NCBI GenBank assembly: GCA_007026445.1
Contig: VDMD01000011.1
Location: 248,001 to 312,000 of the forward strand
DNA length: 64,000 nucleotides
Source of the DNA: Schizophyllum amplum
Lineage: Eukaryota > Basidiomycota > Agaricomycetes > Agaricales > Schizophyllaceae
Direction of reading: 5' to 3'
Below are positions 44,301 through 56,686 of the stretch, in pieces (position 1 is the first letter of the stretch; every line of letters starts with the position of its first letter). The notes under the pieces are model-generated. The model saw nothing but the letters and a program-made list of their open reading frames with translations, ran no database searches and was not told the DNA's origin. The translations under genes and the position numbers were made by a program.

Positions 44301-47300
44301 TGTCGCGGGACAGGTCTTTACTCCACTGTAGGATTGCGGCGAGATCGCCTGCACTCAGATTGGCAGCGTAATCTTCCCCGGTGTCCATTTGGGTTGGAGG
44401 CCCATAGATGGGCTGTGAATGGGAACCATGACCAATGACAACGCTTTCGGTTTGCACTGCGACACTGGCTGTGAAGATAGACCGCTTCATGGAGTACTGC
44501 GACGAGAAGCTAGAGATGGAAGTAAGGTGGTTCCTAGATGTGCAGGTTCAGCACGCTTCCCCTCTTCGCACTTCCGAGACTCACACGATACCACGTGCCC
44601 CCCATTGACTGTGACGGGCGATGCCACGCCGTTGTAGTTCCGTACCAAGACCTTCTACGCCGCATCGCACGAAGTGTGATCCTTGCTGAGAGGCATGAGT
44701 CACACAAACAGGATGTAAGCCACTTGAACGTACCATATACAACGCCCATCCTTCCTCCAGAAGCCAGTCGTAATCCACAGCCAGCCTGGGGTGACCATGG
44801 TCAACGAAGAGCTGCGGCAACAACCCGACGACTCACTTGACAGCCTTATCGTATTTTCTGAAGGCTTCGGGACTGTTGTCCAAAGACGATAATTCTGCAT
44901 CCTGTGTAGACGCACCCGATTGAGTGACGGGTTCAGCGACAAAATCTCGTTCACCTACAATGAGAGCAATCCAGGTAGTTGTGTTGACAGGGCTAGGCGA
45001 AGCCCATCTGAATACAGATATGAGCACATATTTTCGAGATTAGAGCGGATTCTCGAACCTCAGGATCAAGGACTTGTTGGTCTGTATCTGCTTTCTGTAG
45101 ACCGTCGTCTCATCCTCTTCTAGGTTACCATCCCTCAAGCGAGAAATCATGGCGAGAGTGTGAAAGAAGAGTGCGTATCGCACATGGCGATGGCTGGATA
45201 CATTGTCAGCTGGTCCTTTAAAGTCGAGATCGATCATGCAAGTCGCACTTGGGATGCATCTCTCTCGTCTCGTAGACAGAGAAGCCCAGGTCGCAGGCCT
45301 CCTTGATGAAGCCGAGGCAGAAGTAGCCGACCAACTTGAATGAATTGTACCTGAAACTTTTAAACAGACACTAACGCGGGTTTCAAAGACGCGCACCAGT
45401 TCATGACCATCTCGAGGTTTCCTGAGTTTCTCCTGACTTGATTCATATACTCTGCCTCGATGAAGTCTTCCGTGTCGAATGCGGTATCGGCGGTATGTGC
45501 GTATGTATAACCACCAAGAGCACGTATGAGATTGAGTATTCCTTTGCCGAGAACAACCTGATCGCCCGATCCAGAGGAAGCCCACAACTTGAGATCTGCG
45601 ACGCACTTGGAACGGATTTAGTATAACATTCCTCTGATCAGGCGGATGCTTCTTACATCCTCAGCCGACGTAATCAACTCAGAAACTATGAGTCAAGGTC
45701 AGCTTACACCCGCAACCGCACCGAACGCACACGCACTATGTTCGCAGACATAGAGCTTATTCTGAACGGTGTATATCAGAGCATAGCCGGTGAAAAGGCT
45801 GTCAAAGAAGGTCATGAGTTACGAATTTCTCCAAGAAACGAGCTACTGACCGATCGCCTGCGCTGTATCCATACTTAATAGCCTCTTCCAACTTCGCGAT
45901 ATTGACGCGCAGATGGACATTAGCGAAACCAGATACTAATGCTGTATATAAGACTTGAGCGGTACTGGATAGAGCCGTCAGCTTCGTCATTCGACGGCTA
46001 CTGTGAATACGCACCATTTCTCAGCGCTTCCTCCATATGTATCGGCAAGACGCAACGCAATATTGCCCAAAGCCACAGAAAGACGGTATTGGCCACGACG
46101 CTCGGCGGCGCCTGTATACACGTCAGCCTTGAGACCTTTGATCTTATGATTGTGCATACCTCCTAGAGCCCAGAGGAAACCCAAAGATGTCCCCGTCGAT
46201 ATGCCGGACCGAAGTGCCAACTGCATCGTCTGCAATGGCGTGAGCCGATGACAGTCGGAGGAGTCATGAAGCCTACGGTCAAGCCGATAACATCGGAAAA
46301 CGTGTCATGAGATGGGCTCCAGTACGCATTCAGGCCCGCGTCGTTCAGCAAAGTGATAGACAGCTCCATCCGCGAGTCCGACGTGGGTGGGATCGCCAAT
46401 ATCTGCTCATAGCCGACGGCTAGGATCTCGTTCTTCACGCGTTCAAACATGTCGTTCGCCTCCCGCTCCGACGGGGCTGCTTGCAGATGCACACCCAGCA
46501 GGTTCAACGCCTTCAGCGTATCGTCCAGTGCGGCAGCAAAGTTACCCCGCAGAAATCGATTGCGCGCGTGGATGCGTATCATGTTCGCCCTGTCCTCCGG
46601 CTCATCGAGATGAGCTAGCGACTCCGTGATGATGTCGTCGGAGGCCTTGTAATCGGCTGCGTCGCGCTGTTAAGATCTATCATCATCTTCTCGACAAAGA
46701 TCGCGCACCTTTCCAGTTATACAACCTGCCAGAGCATCAGAGACGGGATGCATGTGATGGGGAGAAACGCACGCAGCAAGTCGGAGCATGACCGCGAAGG
46801 CCTTTCGCGGTTTCTGCTGCCATGGGTCCTCACCGAGAAGCGTCCGCGCGCTCTCAAATGACCTGATCGACAACTGAAACCAGTTAGATGTCGCGAGGCT
46901 TCCCGTTGCCTGATAATATTCACCTCATGCGCGCCACGGGCCCACGCAGCCTCCCCCGCGTCGACTAACAGCTTGAGCAGCTCGTCGCGTTGCGGATGAT
47001 TGGCTAGTAATGGCAGGCACCGCTTCGAGTACTCTGCAATCCTATACAGATCCGGCTGCGGTTGCTGCATCATCATTAGAATAATCTGCGAATATGCACA
47101 TTAGCAACTGTATCTGACCCAGCACAACGATCCACTCGCTCTGAACGACATCTTTGCCAGTGCTTCTGGTCGCAGTGAATCCAACTCCGCTTGCGCTGCC
47201 AGACGATATCGATCATGCGCAAAGCTGCACATATCCCGCGCTCGCTGGACGAGCCACCCTTCCGCTAGAGCCGTCTGCAGCCCGCGCATCGAGCCACGCG

Positions 47301-50300
47301 CAGCACCGGGTGCAGTCACTGGTGCGGCCTTATGTGCACTCCAGACGTCGTCCGTATCCGTGTCGTTCTCGCTCCCGCTGCTGCTGGACTCTTCCTTATC
47401 CATCATGGAGGCGACATCGGTGACCTTGAAGCTGTTGAAGAAGGTCAGAATTCTGGATGGTATACAACGGAAATAGCCAGACATACGTCTCCCCAAGTAA
47501 CGCGGCCCAGAGTATGTAACGGCGCGCCTCGGACGGCAACGAGCGCAACTGCGTGGTCAGGAAGGACAGATCTGTCGGATTGGTCGAGCCCTGCTCCGCC
47601 ATGGTGCCCTCAATTGCCCGCATGTCGTACACCCAGAAGTTGCGATCCCAGTCGAACTTGATCTGTAACCAACTTTCAGCTCGATCTAAGCAAGAAGCGC
47701 TGAGTCTGTAACATACATGACCCCGTCGCTGCAGTGCCGTCAGCAAGCTGCGCGCTGAGAACGCATTACCCGAGGACGCGTTGTAGATGAAGCGCGAGAG
47801 CGCCGAGACATCGTCGCGAGGTCTTCGCAACGTGCGCGCGATAAGTGTAGACACAGCGGAGAACGACAGTGGTTCAACATTGAGCCAGGTCGGGCGGCTC
47901 CGACTCGTGAACATCGCCTTCACGCGGTCTATCGCATCCCTAACACAAACGTCAGTCGCCACTCCACCGGCAAACTCGCATATGTAGACTCACGGCCGAT
48001 CGGAGCGCACCGTCATGAAAACCAGCTACAAATACCCTGTCAGCCTCTCGCATACCATCACCGTAAAAGATTTGACTCACCATTCGATTCTTCGAATTCA
48101 CCAACGTTGAAATCAGATCGAGCGCCGAATCATCCGCCTCGTGGATATCGTCAAGAAACAGTGCAAACAGCCGTGTCTCCGCCACCACAGCGAAAACGTT
48201 CTCCACCAAGCTCTGAAACCGGATTCGCAGCTCACGCGAGTCTCGCGCCTCGTGAGGGAGCTCGATGACCATGTTGAACATAGCAAGGATGTCGCGCAGC
48301 TCAGGTGTGCCCTGGTACAGGAGCGGGATATTGTGAAGTTGCGGCCCGAGGCGGGTGCGTAGCGCAGTGACGAAGCGGTGGAGATCGGTCGAGAAGACGC
48401 GTAGTTGTCGGAGAACGGAGGAGAGACACGATAGCTGAAGAAGATGAGCAAGTGTTGCGAGAACGTAGGTCAGTCATATGCATACCATGGCAGAGAAAGG
48501 TGCGGCGTCGATATTCTGGAACTTAGCTTGGCCCCAGACGCCGTATCCTGTGTACTGTGAGCCCAGACCAGCAGATAAGCGACATTAGGACGCACGCCTC
48601 CACTCCGCTTGATTCGCAAGCACCATTGAGCTCTTGCCGACTCCCGGAGGACCCACGATAACAACCGTATGCGTCCGCACCGACCGCGCCTTCGTCCTCA
48701 ACGCCGTCCTTCGCAGATCACTCGGCGTCGCCGACGTCGCCGTGGGCGCATGCCCACTCATCGAGCTCATATCATGCGACGGGCTAGTCCGACTTGGCGC
48801 GCTCGATAGTTTCGGACTATGGTCCATACGATCCACGCTCCGCCCCCGCGGTGACGAGCTCCCCGTCGACGACATATCCTCGCTCCCCCGCTCGTCTGTC
48901 GCGCCCGGGTTTGTGTGGCTGATATCCGTGTGGCTGATGTCATGGCTGCCGACATCGTGGCTGCCCGCGGACGACTGATGCACGACGCTGGCGCCCGAAG
49001 AGGAGAGCGGCTGCGAGGATGTCAGCGCCTTCACTACGCCGCTGATCGTCGCCAGCTCCTTCTCGCGGCCGAAAAGTGCAATGGGGAGGGAAAACTCCGT
49101 GAAGCGGTCTTGGGTCGCGATGTCGAAGAAAGGGATGAGCTCAGCGTTCTCGTTGGCGGCTGATGCGACGCTGGCTAGCAGACGCCGCTGACATTCAATC
49201 AGGTCCTCCTTTAGTCCGTACGCACTCTGATATCGGCTGTCGGGATGTTTGTCGAGTAGCTTGGCGACGATCGCGGCCAGCACCTGTGGCACATCGCGGC
49301 GGACCTCGTGCACAGGCATTGGAGTCTTCTGCACTATGGCATGGAGAAGTTCGAGCGGGTCACCCTCGAAGGGCATCTGCCCTCTGCCAACGAGGAGCGT
49401 CCAGAAGAGTATGCCAAGGGAGTAGAGATCTGTGCGATGATCTTGAGTCATCGTCTGGTAGCTTCCCGTTTGTTCTGGAGCAAGGTAGCAGAGCGCCTCC
49501 TTGACGCGAAGTTTCTCGTGTTCATGGAAGGCATTGATGACGAGCGCGGACGGGGAGCCAAAGTTCTCGAGGGAGACAGCGCGATTGCCGAAGTGGACAA
49601 GGCGCACGAGACCTGAGTGAGAGTTGAGGTGGAACGCGTTTGCGCGGACTTCGCGATGAAAGACTCCGGCTCTGGAGCGGGCGTGAGAGCGCGCGCGCGC
49701 TGTGACGTCGTGGACTCACTTGTGTGCGATTTCTAAGCAGTGGGTGGACTGTACGGCGAACCTGTGTTGGCGTTAGGTTGAGAAGGGGGGAGAATAGACG
49801 CAACGGACTCTAAGAACGAGGCAAGATCGATGATTTCGAGCGACTCTATCTCCTCCAGGTCGGGCTCTTCGATGCCCATCATGTACACGTCGCCGAACGC
49901 GGTGGACGCTGGCATGACTTCTGACAGCAGCAGGTCATTGATCTTGCTGGGGGGGAGATGGCGGCTGAGGAGGTTGAGGCCAGGATGGGCCAGCAGTAGA
50001 ACGACGACGTCCCCCGCGTCCTTCGGAATTGTGAAGAAGTCGATCATACGGAGCGTCGTCGTGTTCCCCTCGGGAAACGTAGACATCTTGGCGAGACTGC
50101 AGATGCTCAGTACCATTCCGAGACCAGGGGCACGTTACACACATGTGAGCCTCGCGTTCCAAGCACATCGACCCGTTCGACTGCGCCGGGGCAATCTTCG
50201 CAAGCACGCTGGAACCATCCTTCAAACTGCTGCCCTCCGCGAGCAAGGTCAGGCTTCCGGTGTCCTTCCAGGGTAGCGCCTAGCGATGTTTAGCTTCTGT

Positions 50301-50410
50301 CTCTCGCACCTCCGCGCATTGCTGACCTTTTCTAATGTATACCCCGGCACGGAGAGGATGCCGTCGCGAAAGTAGAGTGTCGGAGCTGAGTGACCGAATT
50401 TTCTCTTCAT
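41357..50410 (-). CDS. Dual-kinase hybrid histidine kinase, group X-like
   Basis: A gene of about 9 kb with many roughly 50-bp introns, start ATG at 50410 (MKRKFGHSAPTLYF) and stop at 41357-41359. Order of domains: protein-kinase-like domain (50410 to about 49150), AAA-type ATPase with Walker A GPPGVGKSS (about 48650), and a long helical region (about 48000-44600). Then GAF (about 44400-43560; CLPIFSNRGQTFGAVYLAN), and a histidine-kinase core with H-box ASMSHELRTPFSSFYG (about 43470), N-box VLMNLIGNAVKFT, G1 DTGIGL, G2 GGTGLGLSIS. Next come a degenerate receiver-like domain (about 42450-42050) and the receiver (about 41900-41360) with DHHMPICDG and SKPLKK. This matches fungal Chk1/Mak2/Mak3-type sensor kinases, upstream of Ypd1 and Skn7/Ssk1, acting in the cytoplasm. 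In the kinase-like domain the catalytic HRD reads HRE and the DFG reads HFG, so it is probably a pseudokinase. Not every intron was resolved. Confidence 0.9.
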
Positions 50411-51218
50411 GGCAGTAAATAGAATAAGTTATCTCGCATGTCACAGTCTCCCGCCGTCGTGTCAGAAGAATAGCAGAGCTGAGATGATGACGGCAAGAGG
50501 CAAGAGTAGGGTATGTTTAGACTTGTTCCTCGATCAAAAGTCCGGAACCTCGACTCAATTTCCAAAATGACCAGTCCCAAAGTGGTACTTATGTACGTAG
50601 TCGACGACATACCGGTAAGGATTCCGGAGGGTGAAAAGGTGTTCATCGATGTATTGGTCTACTACTAATCCGTACAGCGGCGGTAGAAGTATCCATGATT
50701 CTGCATCGTTCTAAGTACCTCGATATGCCAACGACCCGACGTCGGAGGCTCGCTATCGTATGACAACAGGAGGATACGGTCTACAGGATGCCACCCAGTA
50801 GCTAGAATTTATCTGTAAACATTTAACTCGCGCGTATAATCAATGAACTTTGAGCACGTCGGAGGCAAAGAAGCTAACACGATGATATTTTTGACGATCA
50901 CAGAAAAAATGTCGAGTCTAACGACTACATACGTCGACTTTCACGTCTGCTCATGTCGACGAGTGTTGTGCAGTGCAGTCACTGCCTCCCATCGCGCCGA
51001 TGGCGTCTTCACGAAAATTACAAGTTTGTCATTTTCGCAAAATAGGATAAGTAATACACGTACCGATTGACGAGGTCACATAAAGGCTTGACTGGCGGAT
51101 GCTTCCCGCGACGGTCGGCCTCAGGTCAGTGTCGGCGGTAGCATCCATCACACTTGTTCTTCCAGATCATTAACTTCGCCAGCCTGGACGCCCGCTTATC
51201 AGCTGCCGCCCGACATTT
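50411..51218. other. Upstream region of the histidine kinase gene
   Basis: AT-rich segments, no supported gene. It should hold the kinase promoter on the minus strand. Confidence 0.4.
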
Positions 51219-51412
51219 TAAGGCTGAGGAGACAACCTGAGGTTGGGAAGACATCATGACGTTGAGGAGAGATCGTAAGGCTGAGCCGAGATCCTAAGGT
51301 TGAGAGGAGATCCTAAGGCTGATTGTCTTCTCGACCTTGGATCTCAGCCTCAGGATCTCTCTTCAGCCTTGGGATCTCTCCCCAGCCTTAGGATATCCTC
51401 TCAACCTTCACC
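51219..51412. repeat. 19-bp minisatellite, locus 3, inverted arrangement
   Basis: Six 19-bp units with consensus GATCCTAAGGYTGAGGAGA run head to tail from 51219 to about 51325. They are followed by four to five units in reverse orientation (TCTCTTCAGCCTTGGGATC type) to about 51412. The two halves can pair to form a long imperfect hairpin. The unit is the same family as at 8022 and 27618. Confidence 0.8.
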
Positions 51413-52610
51413 CACCGTTGGCATTAGTCCGCAGTGTCTGATCAGCTGTCCTTGGTCGCAGTTTGTCTTCGAGTTGAGTTTTGTTGGTGAAGGCAGAGAA
51501 AGTGTGCAACGCGTAGGTGGTGCCGTCCCCCGGTCTGCATGCGGGCGCGCAGACGCGCCTTCGAGCGCTACGCAGTATGGGCGGCGAGGCCAACGTGCGA
51601 ACCTGCAATTCGAAGCATTGACAATACTAAAACAACTTCAGACAAGGCAAGCATGTGCCCGGTGCTTGCTGCCCCCTCCATGCGATGCAGTTCGTTGCGC
51701 AACATCCACCTCAGGCATTGATCCTTGTCCGCGAGAGAAACTGAGAGGAGGCGCCATCGCGTTGGTTTCAGGCGCTCGCAGCCTGGCGACTGAGGCGCCG
51801 ACTGCGCGTCCCCCCCCCCCTGGTCCTGCGCGAGACGGATAATAGTGATACGGATACGATCAGTCGAGCAGCGGAAGATAGCTTGAGGGATGTAAGACAT
51901 TGCCATAGTCGCGCATGAACCGAGGGCTTTGAGCGCTAGCTCGAGAAGAGTGATACGGGATCAGCAGCTGAGGATTCGCGCGACTATGCCTCTAGGTGAA
52001 TCAGATACTTAAGTACTTGAGTCCGGCGCAGCGCAAGCGTACTCAGAGAGACGCGCATAGCGGACGCCATTGGTGCGGCGAGCAGGTTCCAAGGAAGACG
52101 GATTCAGCTGAGTGACAGTCTGGACGGATCTCGAGTTGACGCTCACGGTCACGTGATATAATCACAGCAAGTTACGGCCAAACAATGTCGGCCTTTCTCC
52201 GCGCGCGCAGACTCTTTCATTTCTCTCTGTCGGACATGACGCGCGGGTCTTAGTCAACAAGAACTGTCTCTCGCGGGGTAAATGACCCCTCTCCCGCGTC
52301 CTCATCGACATCGTCCAAACGCAAGACTACCGGGGACCACAGGTCAGCCCGGGCAGGATTTGTGTGATTAATCATATCAATAATGACGGTCTCTAAGTAT
52401 GTATGTTACATTATAATGTGACCAGCATGAGTGGTAAGTAACTGAGAAAGGACTGGTAAAGTAGACGTCGACCAGGCGATGGAAGAGGGTCCGTGAAGAA
52501 TAGCTCGTGGCAGTCATAGCGGGCAGGTAGAATCAGTAAAGTATGAGCGTGATGATGTAGTGAGAGCGAATCTCCGCATGTACGACGGCGCCTCAATCTA
52601 AAGGGTCAGC
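51413..52610. other. Spacer, no gene supported
   Basis: Contains an 11-bp run of C at 51810-51820 and an AT-rich segment before 52430. Frames of 60-180 codons on both strands show nothing known. The right end is the 3' flank of the zinc-finger gene. Confidence 0.4.
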
Positions 52611-54384
52611 CTACTGCCAGGACTCCGAGTTATCCCAGACGGAAGGGTCGTCCAGGCGCCTCATGTCCATCGGCGGTAAACTCATCACCCACGCTGCGAG
52701 GTCATTCGGATCGGCCTCGCTATATAACATCGCGAGGGCGGAGGAGGGGTCGTATGAGGGTGAGTCGTCCATGTCAAAGATCGGCGCGTCGCCATAGATG
52801 TCCTCTGCGTACGCGTCAGCCGTACCCACGTCTATCGCCGGACGAAGCCACTGGTCCCCTGGAGGGTTGCTTGCGCCCATGTTGGGCGCCACGGTGTAAT
52901 TTCCGACCATATAGCCATCGCCCATTGACACGGGCATGCTGGACTGAGGCTGACCCTGTGGGACGGCGTACCTCCCAAGGCTCTGCGGGTGTTCTGGCGT
53001 GACCGGTACGCCTGGTGGCGGCGACGAACCTGGCGGCCATCCGTGTATGCGCGAAGGCTCCAGATACTCGGGACGGTGCTGCAATGTTGACGGGATCTCT
53101 GCAGCTGCGCGTCGGAGTGCTTGCTGGACTTCGGGATGGAGGAGTAACCGAGAAGGCACCTCCGTGACGGAGTTGTCATACTGACTCTGGGCATCGACGA
53201 AAGACGCCGCTAGGTTGCCCGCCTGCGCGTCCGGATTGGCGCCAAACGGACTATCCTGTCCGTCAAATGTCCGGACAACGCTGTGGTAGCTTGAAGGTGG
53301 CACAGGCGGAGGCTCATATGTGCAGGCGGCATCCGAGTTTGGCCACGCGGATCGGCTCGGAGGATGCACGGACGACGTGCTCGACATAGAGGCGTGGCGA
53401 GATGAGTAAGTAGCAGAAGATAAGGGAGACGGGCCTCCCTGATCGACGGGGTACCAAGCGCTTGTGCTTGCAGTCGAGCTCGATACGGATGGCTGACGAG
53501 AGGAGCAAGCGGAAGCGGACGCCGATGGAGGTGCCGGACGGTATATGTGGGACCACGTATAGGCGCCAGACGGAGGACCAGAGGAATATGTGCTCGACGC
53601 CGCGGTAGCAATGGGTGGTGTGGTCACCGGCGAAGGCTGTCGGAAGAGCAATGGATGGGGAATGCGGCTGCGATGCAAGGAGTGCGCCGCCTGCGTCGAA
53701 GCATCGAATGAAGGTTGACCACCGTGATCGGAGGCAGAGAGTGATGCCGATGCCTGTTGCGCAACAATATTATCGTTCCTCGATTCTGCCTGGGCGCGCT
53801 GTGCCGGTTCGATCTTGTTCTTCTGCCACCAATCTTTGTATATCTGCTGCATTTCCGGAGCAAGAACACGTCTCCTGTCCGGATGATATTTTCTGTCGTG
53901 GTGTTGAAGCTCATTTCGACCGTAGAATGGCTCCTGGCAGTGCGGACACGTATACGGCTTGACATGCTCACTGTACAACTCGATCAGTATCTCTTCCGCC
54001 TTAAGCAAACGCGGATCTCGTACTGCCATCTGTTGACGTGCGACTCCATATCGCGATCGACCGGCGTACTGTAGTCACAACGTGGGCAGTGCTTGTACTT
54101 GCGCCTAAGGTCGAGATGAGCTTTGGACGAACCGGTCAGAAGGGGTTCAGTACGCACGCAGCGGTCTCGAGATCGACAGGACAATGAACGCTCAAAAGAT
54201 GTTCTCTTCTGTTCATGATGGAAACGTTGCATTTGCGGCATGTCCGCTCATCGAATAGTTCCGCTATAAGAGCCTGTATATCGTGGAAGGTTGGCACGCT
54301 GCGCGCAGAACGTAGAGAACTCCTGCGCACCTCAATAGACTTGTCCCAGGCGTCCGTGTCACGCTTGCGGTCTCCGCGAGCCAT
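52611..54384 (-). CDS. C2H2 zinc-finger protein, junction unresolved
   Basis: The ATG at 54384 opens a frame with a finger TCRKCN....HLLSVH. An intron (GTGCGTAC...GACCTTAG, about 54154-54102) leads to a second Cys pair CPRCDYSTPVDRDMESH that lacks a clear second His. The main frame (54029 to 52611, 472 codons) is in a different phase. It begins at its own ATG and contains a good finger CPHCQEPFYGRNELQHHDRKYH, then a long Ser/Pro/Tyr-rich region and an acidic C-terminus with ADPNDLAAWVMSLPP. No valid intron joins the two phases. So either the gene starts at 54029, or there is a one-base frameshift near 54030 relative to an ancestral longer protein. Probably a transcription factor. No family member recognised. 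Confidence 0.65.
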
Positions 54385-55487
54385 GTCAGTCGTTAGTAAG
54401 ATATGAGAAAAGAGATAAGGAATGTAGGCGGCTGTCCAGCAGCGACGAGAAATGGGCGACGAACGCAAGATTGCCGTGATACCCTATATACGCGGTGCTG
54501 CCCATTGTGTCCAAATGCGTTGCGCCGCTGATGGGCGCGCGACTTACAGAATTTACGGCATACACGGGCTTGGTCGTGATGTCGTTACCGTTTCGGCGAG
54601 TAGTGCCGGAAGGTTGCGGAGTCCCTGTGGGAAAGCTAAAGAAAGTGCACTAGTTGTGTTTGCTGTCCTTGAGTCTGACGTGCTGGACTGTACTAGAGAC
54701 TTGATCTGCGCGAGCGACAGAACAGCGACAAGGGTGGCGAACCCAACCCAGGAGTTTAGCCAAAATTTCTGACCTTTCGTTCGCCCTATGGGCCCCAGCT
54801 GCGCAGCGCCGCACATTAAGTAAGAATGATGTATACACATTTTCCCACCACTTGCGCAGGTCCCGAACCTGAAAGCGTCCCGAACCTGAAAGCGGTGGTC
54901 GGCGGTCGTCGCGGAAGAACGCAAGGAGAGACACGTGCTCGACGTACAAGTCCTGCCCGATTGGGATGTGATGATGACATTTGCTTCCGATCTGATGTAA
55001 ATTTGGTTCCGGATCGCTGTTTCCCGCTGTTTCCCTTCCCGGCTCAAGCCTCAGTCGCAGATGCCATGAGGCGTTGCATTGCATGGATGGCTCTCATGGC
55101 AGAGACGAAAGACAGAGATGTGCGTCCGACCTTGGGCTTGCGCCATCAGGAACGGGTGTTGGGCCGCTATCGTGTCGGGTTCGCATGAGGCTAGCATGAG
55201 GTAGTTGCAGCCCGGTGTATACACCCACGATCTTCCGACCGGCCTGAGAGCCGACCTCAGCAGCCGTGCTCCAGGGGAATCGGTACGAGTTCTCGCGAGT
55301 TTTTCGTTACGCGATTCGATGGGGCTGCGGGGCATGGGAATGTTCAATTTTTGCGTGCCGGAAAGCGGAGTTCGTGAGAGGCAAAGCGCCCACCCCCATC
55401 CTCCTCCTGGCCAGTCCGCAACAGGAGGTACCTGATCTAGGTCTATGAGTACACATTGACATACTTACAGCGTCTGAACGACTTCAA
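54385..55487. other. Spacer before HEM3 end, no gene supported
   Basis: Frames of 60-160 codons on both strands overlap without conservation. Contains the 17-bp direct repeat at 54861-54894. Confidence 0.4.
54861..54894. repeat. Perfect 17-bp tandem duplication
   Basis: TCCCGAACCTGAAAGCG occurs twice head to tail. Confidence 0.9.
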
Positions 55488-56686
55488 TTATTGACTCTCA
55501 ACCGTCTGCTCCAGCTTCTTCATGTCGTCCGTCTCCTTCGCCTCCTCCAACCTCCTTGCGCGGTCAGCCGTGATGTCTTCCAATATCCTTTGGGCCCCGT
55601 TCGCCTTTAGCACGCGCGCCATCCGGACTCCCAGCGCCTCCGCCTCCGCCACGCTCGTTATGTGCTCGCGTATCTCGTGCTGCACATGCTCCTCGCCGTT
55701 CACCGAGGTCACGCCCGCGAGCAGCGATAGCACGCCTGCGCGCTTCGCCTCGTCCGCCTCACTCGCGTCCGCTTCTGCCTCAAACGAGCTGACGACACCG
55801 ACGGGGACGCTGCAGCCGCCCTCAAGCTCGCGTAGGCAGGCGCGCTCGGCGAGGCAGCGCCAGTGGGAGGGCCAGTGTGTGATGCGGGCACAGAGGGCGA
55901 GGGCTTCAGCGTCGTCGACGCGTACTTCCACGCCGAGGGCGCCCTGGCCGACGGCGTAGTGGAAGGCGGGGGAGGGGAAGTCCCAGGTGGCGCGGTGCTG
56001 TAGACCGACTCGCACGAGGCCGGCCTTGGCGACGACGAGCGCGGCGTAAGGGCCATCGGGCGCGTCGAGTTTGGATAGCCGGGTGGCACTGGGAGAAAGC
56101 GTCGGGTGAGTGATTGTGATGGATGTTGGGGAAGGATACGCACATGTTGCCGCGCTGGAGAGCAGGAAGGAATGAGATGAGTGGGTATTTGCGCGAGTGA
56201 AGCAAGAGGACGCACGACATCTTGAAACTTCAGATGGGGAAGGTGTCGCTTGAGTTGTGCGACTCTGCGCACACTGCTCGTCCCAATCACGCTTCCCTCC
56301 GGCAGCTCGTCGAGTGATTTCCACGGCGCGCCCGCCTTCACCGCCAAGCAGTCCACCGGCTCGTCGCGCTCCGTGATTGCCCCCAGCACAAAGCCCTCTG
56401 GCAGCACCGTCGGCACGTCCTTGAGCGAGTGCACCAGCATGTCCGCGGCGCCCTCCTTCAGCGCCACCTCGAGGTCGCCCGTCCAAAGCTCCTTCCCGCC
56501 GAGGAAGTAGAGCGCCTGCACCTGGTTCTTATCGCCTGCGGTGGACATGAAGGAGGTCTCAAATTTGGGGGCGGAGGGGGAGGGGTCGAGGGTGCGGAGG
56601 GTTGCCTGCACCTGGAAGGTTTGCGCCTGCGCCATGGGCGACTTCCGGGACGCGATGACGAAGGTGCGGGGTGAGGGGGAGGACAT
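55488..56686 (-). CDS. HEM3: Porphobilinogen deaminase
   Basis: Hydroxymethylbilane synthase, third step of haem synthesis in the cytosol: joins four porphobilinogens into preuroporphyrinogen. Three exons (56686-56216, 56154-56144, 56088-55488) give 360 residues. Seen: RKSPMAQAQ near the start, GDKNQVQALYFLGGKELWT (the loop before the active site), VHSLKDVPTVLPEGF, GTSSVRR, and RGNIATRLSKLD. The cofactor-binding loop is ELEGGCSVPVG with Cys253, which carries the dipyrromethane cofactor. Exon 2 is 11 bp and supplies RGN plus the first two bases of Ile. The C-terminal extension is normal for the family. It is divergently placed to the copper-fist gene about 0.9 kb away. Confidence 0.97.
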
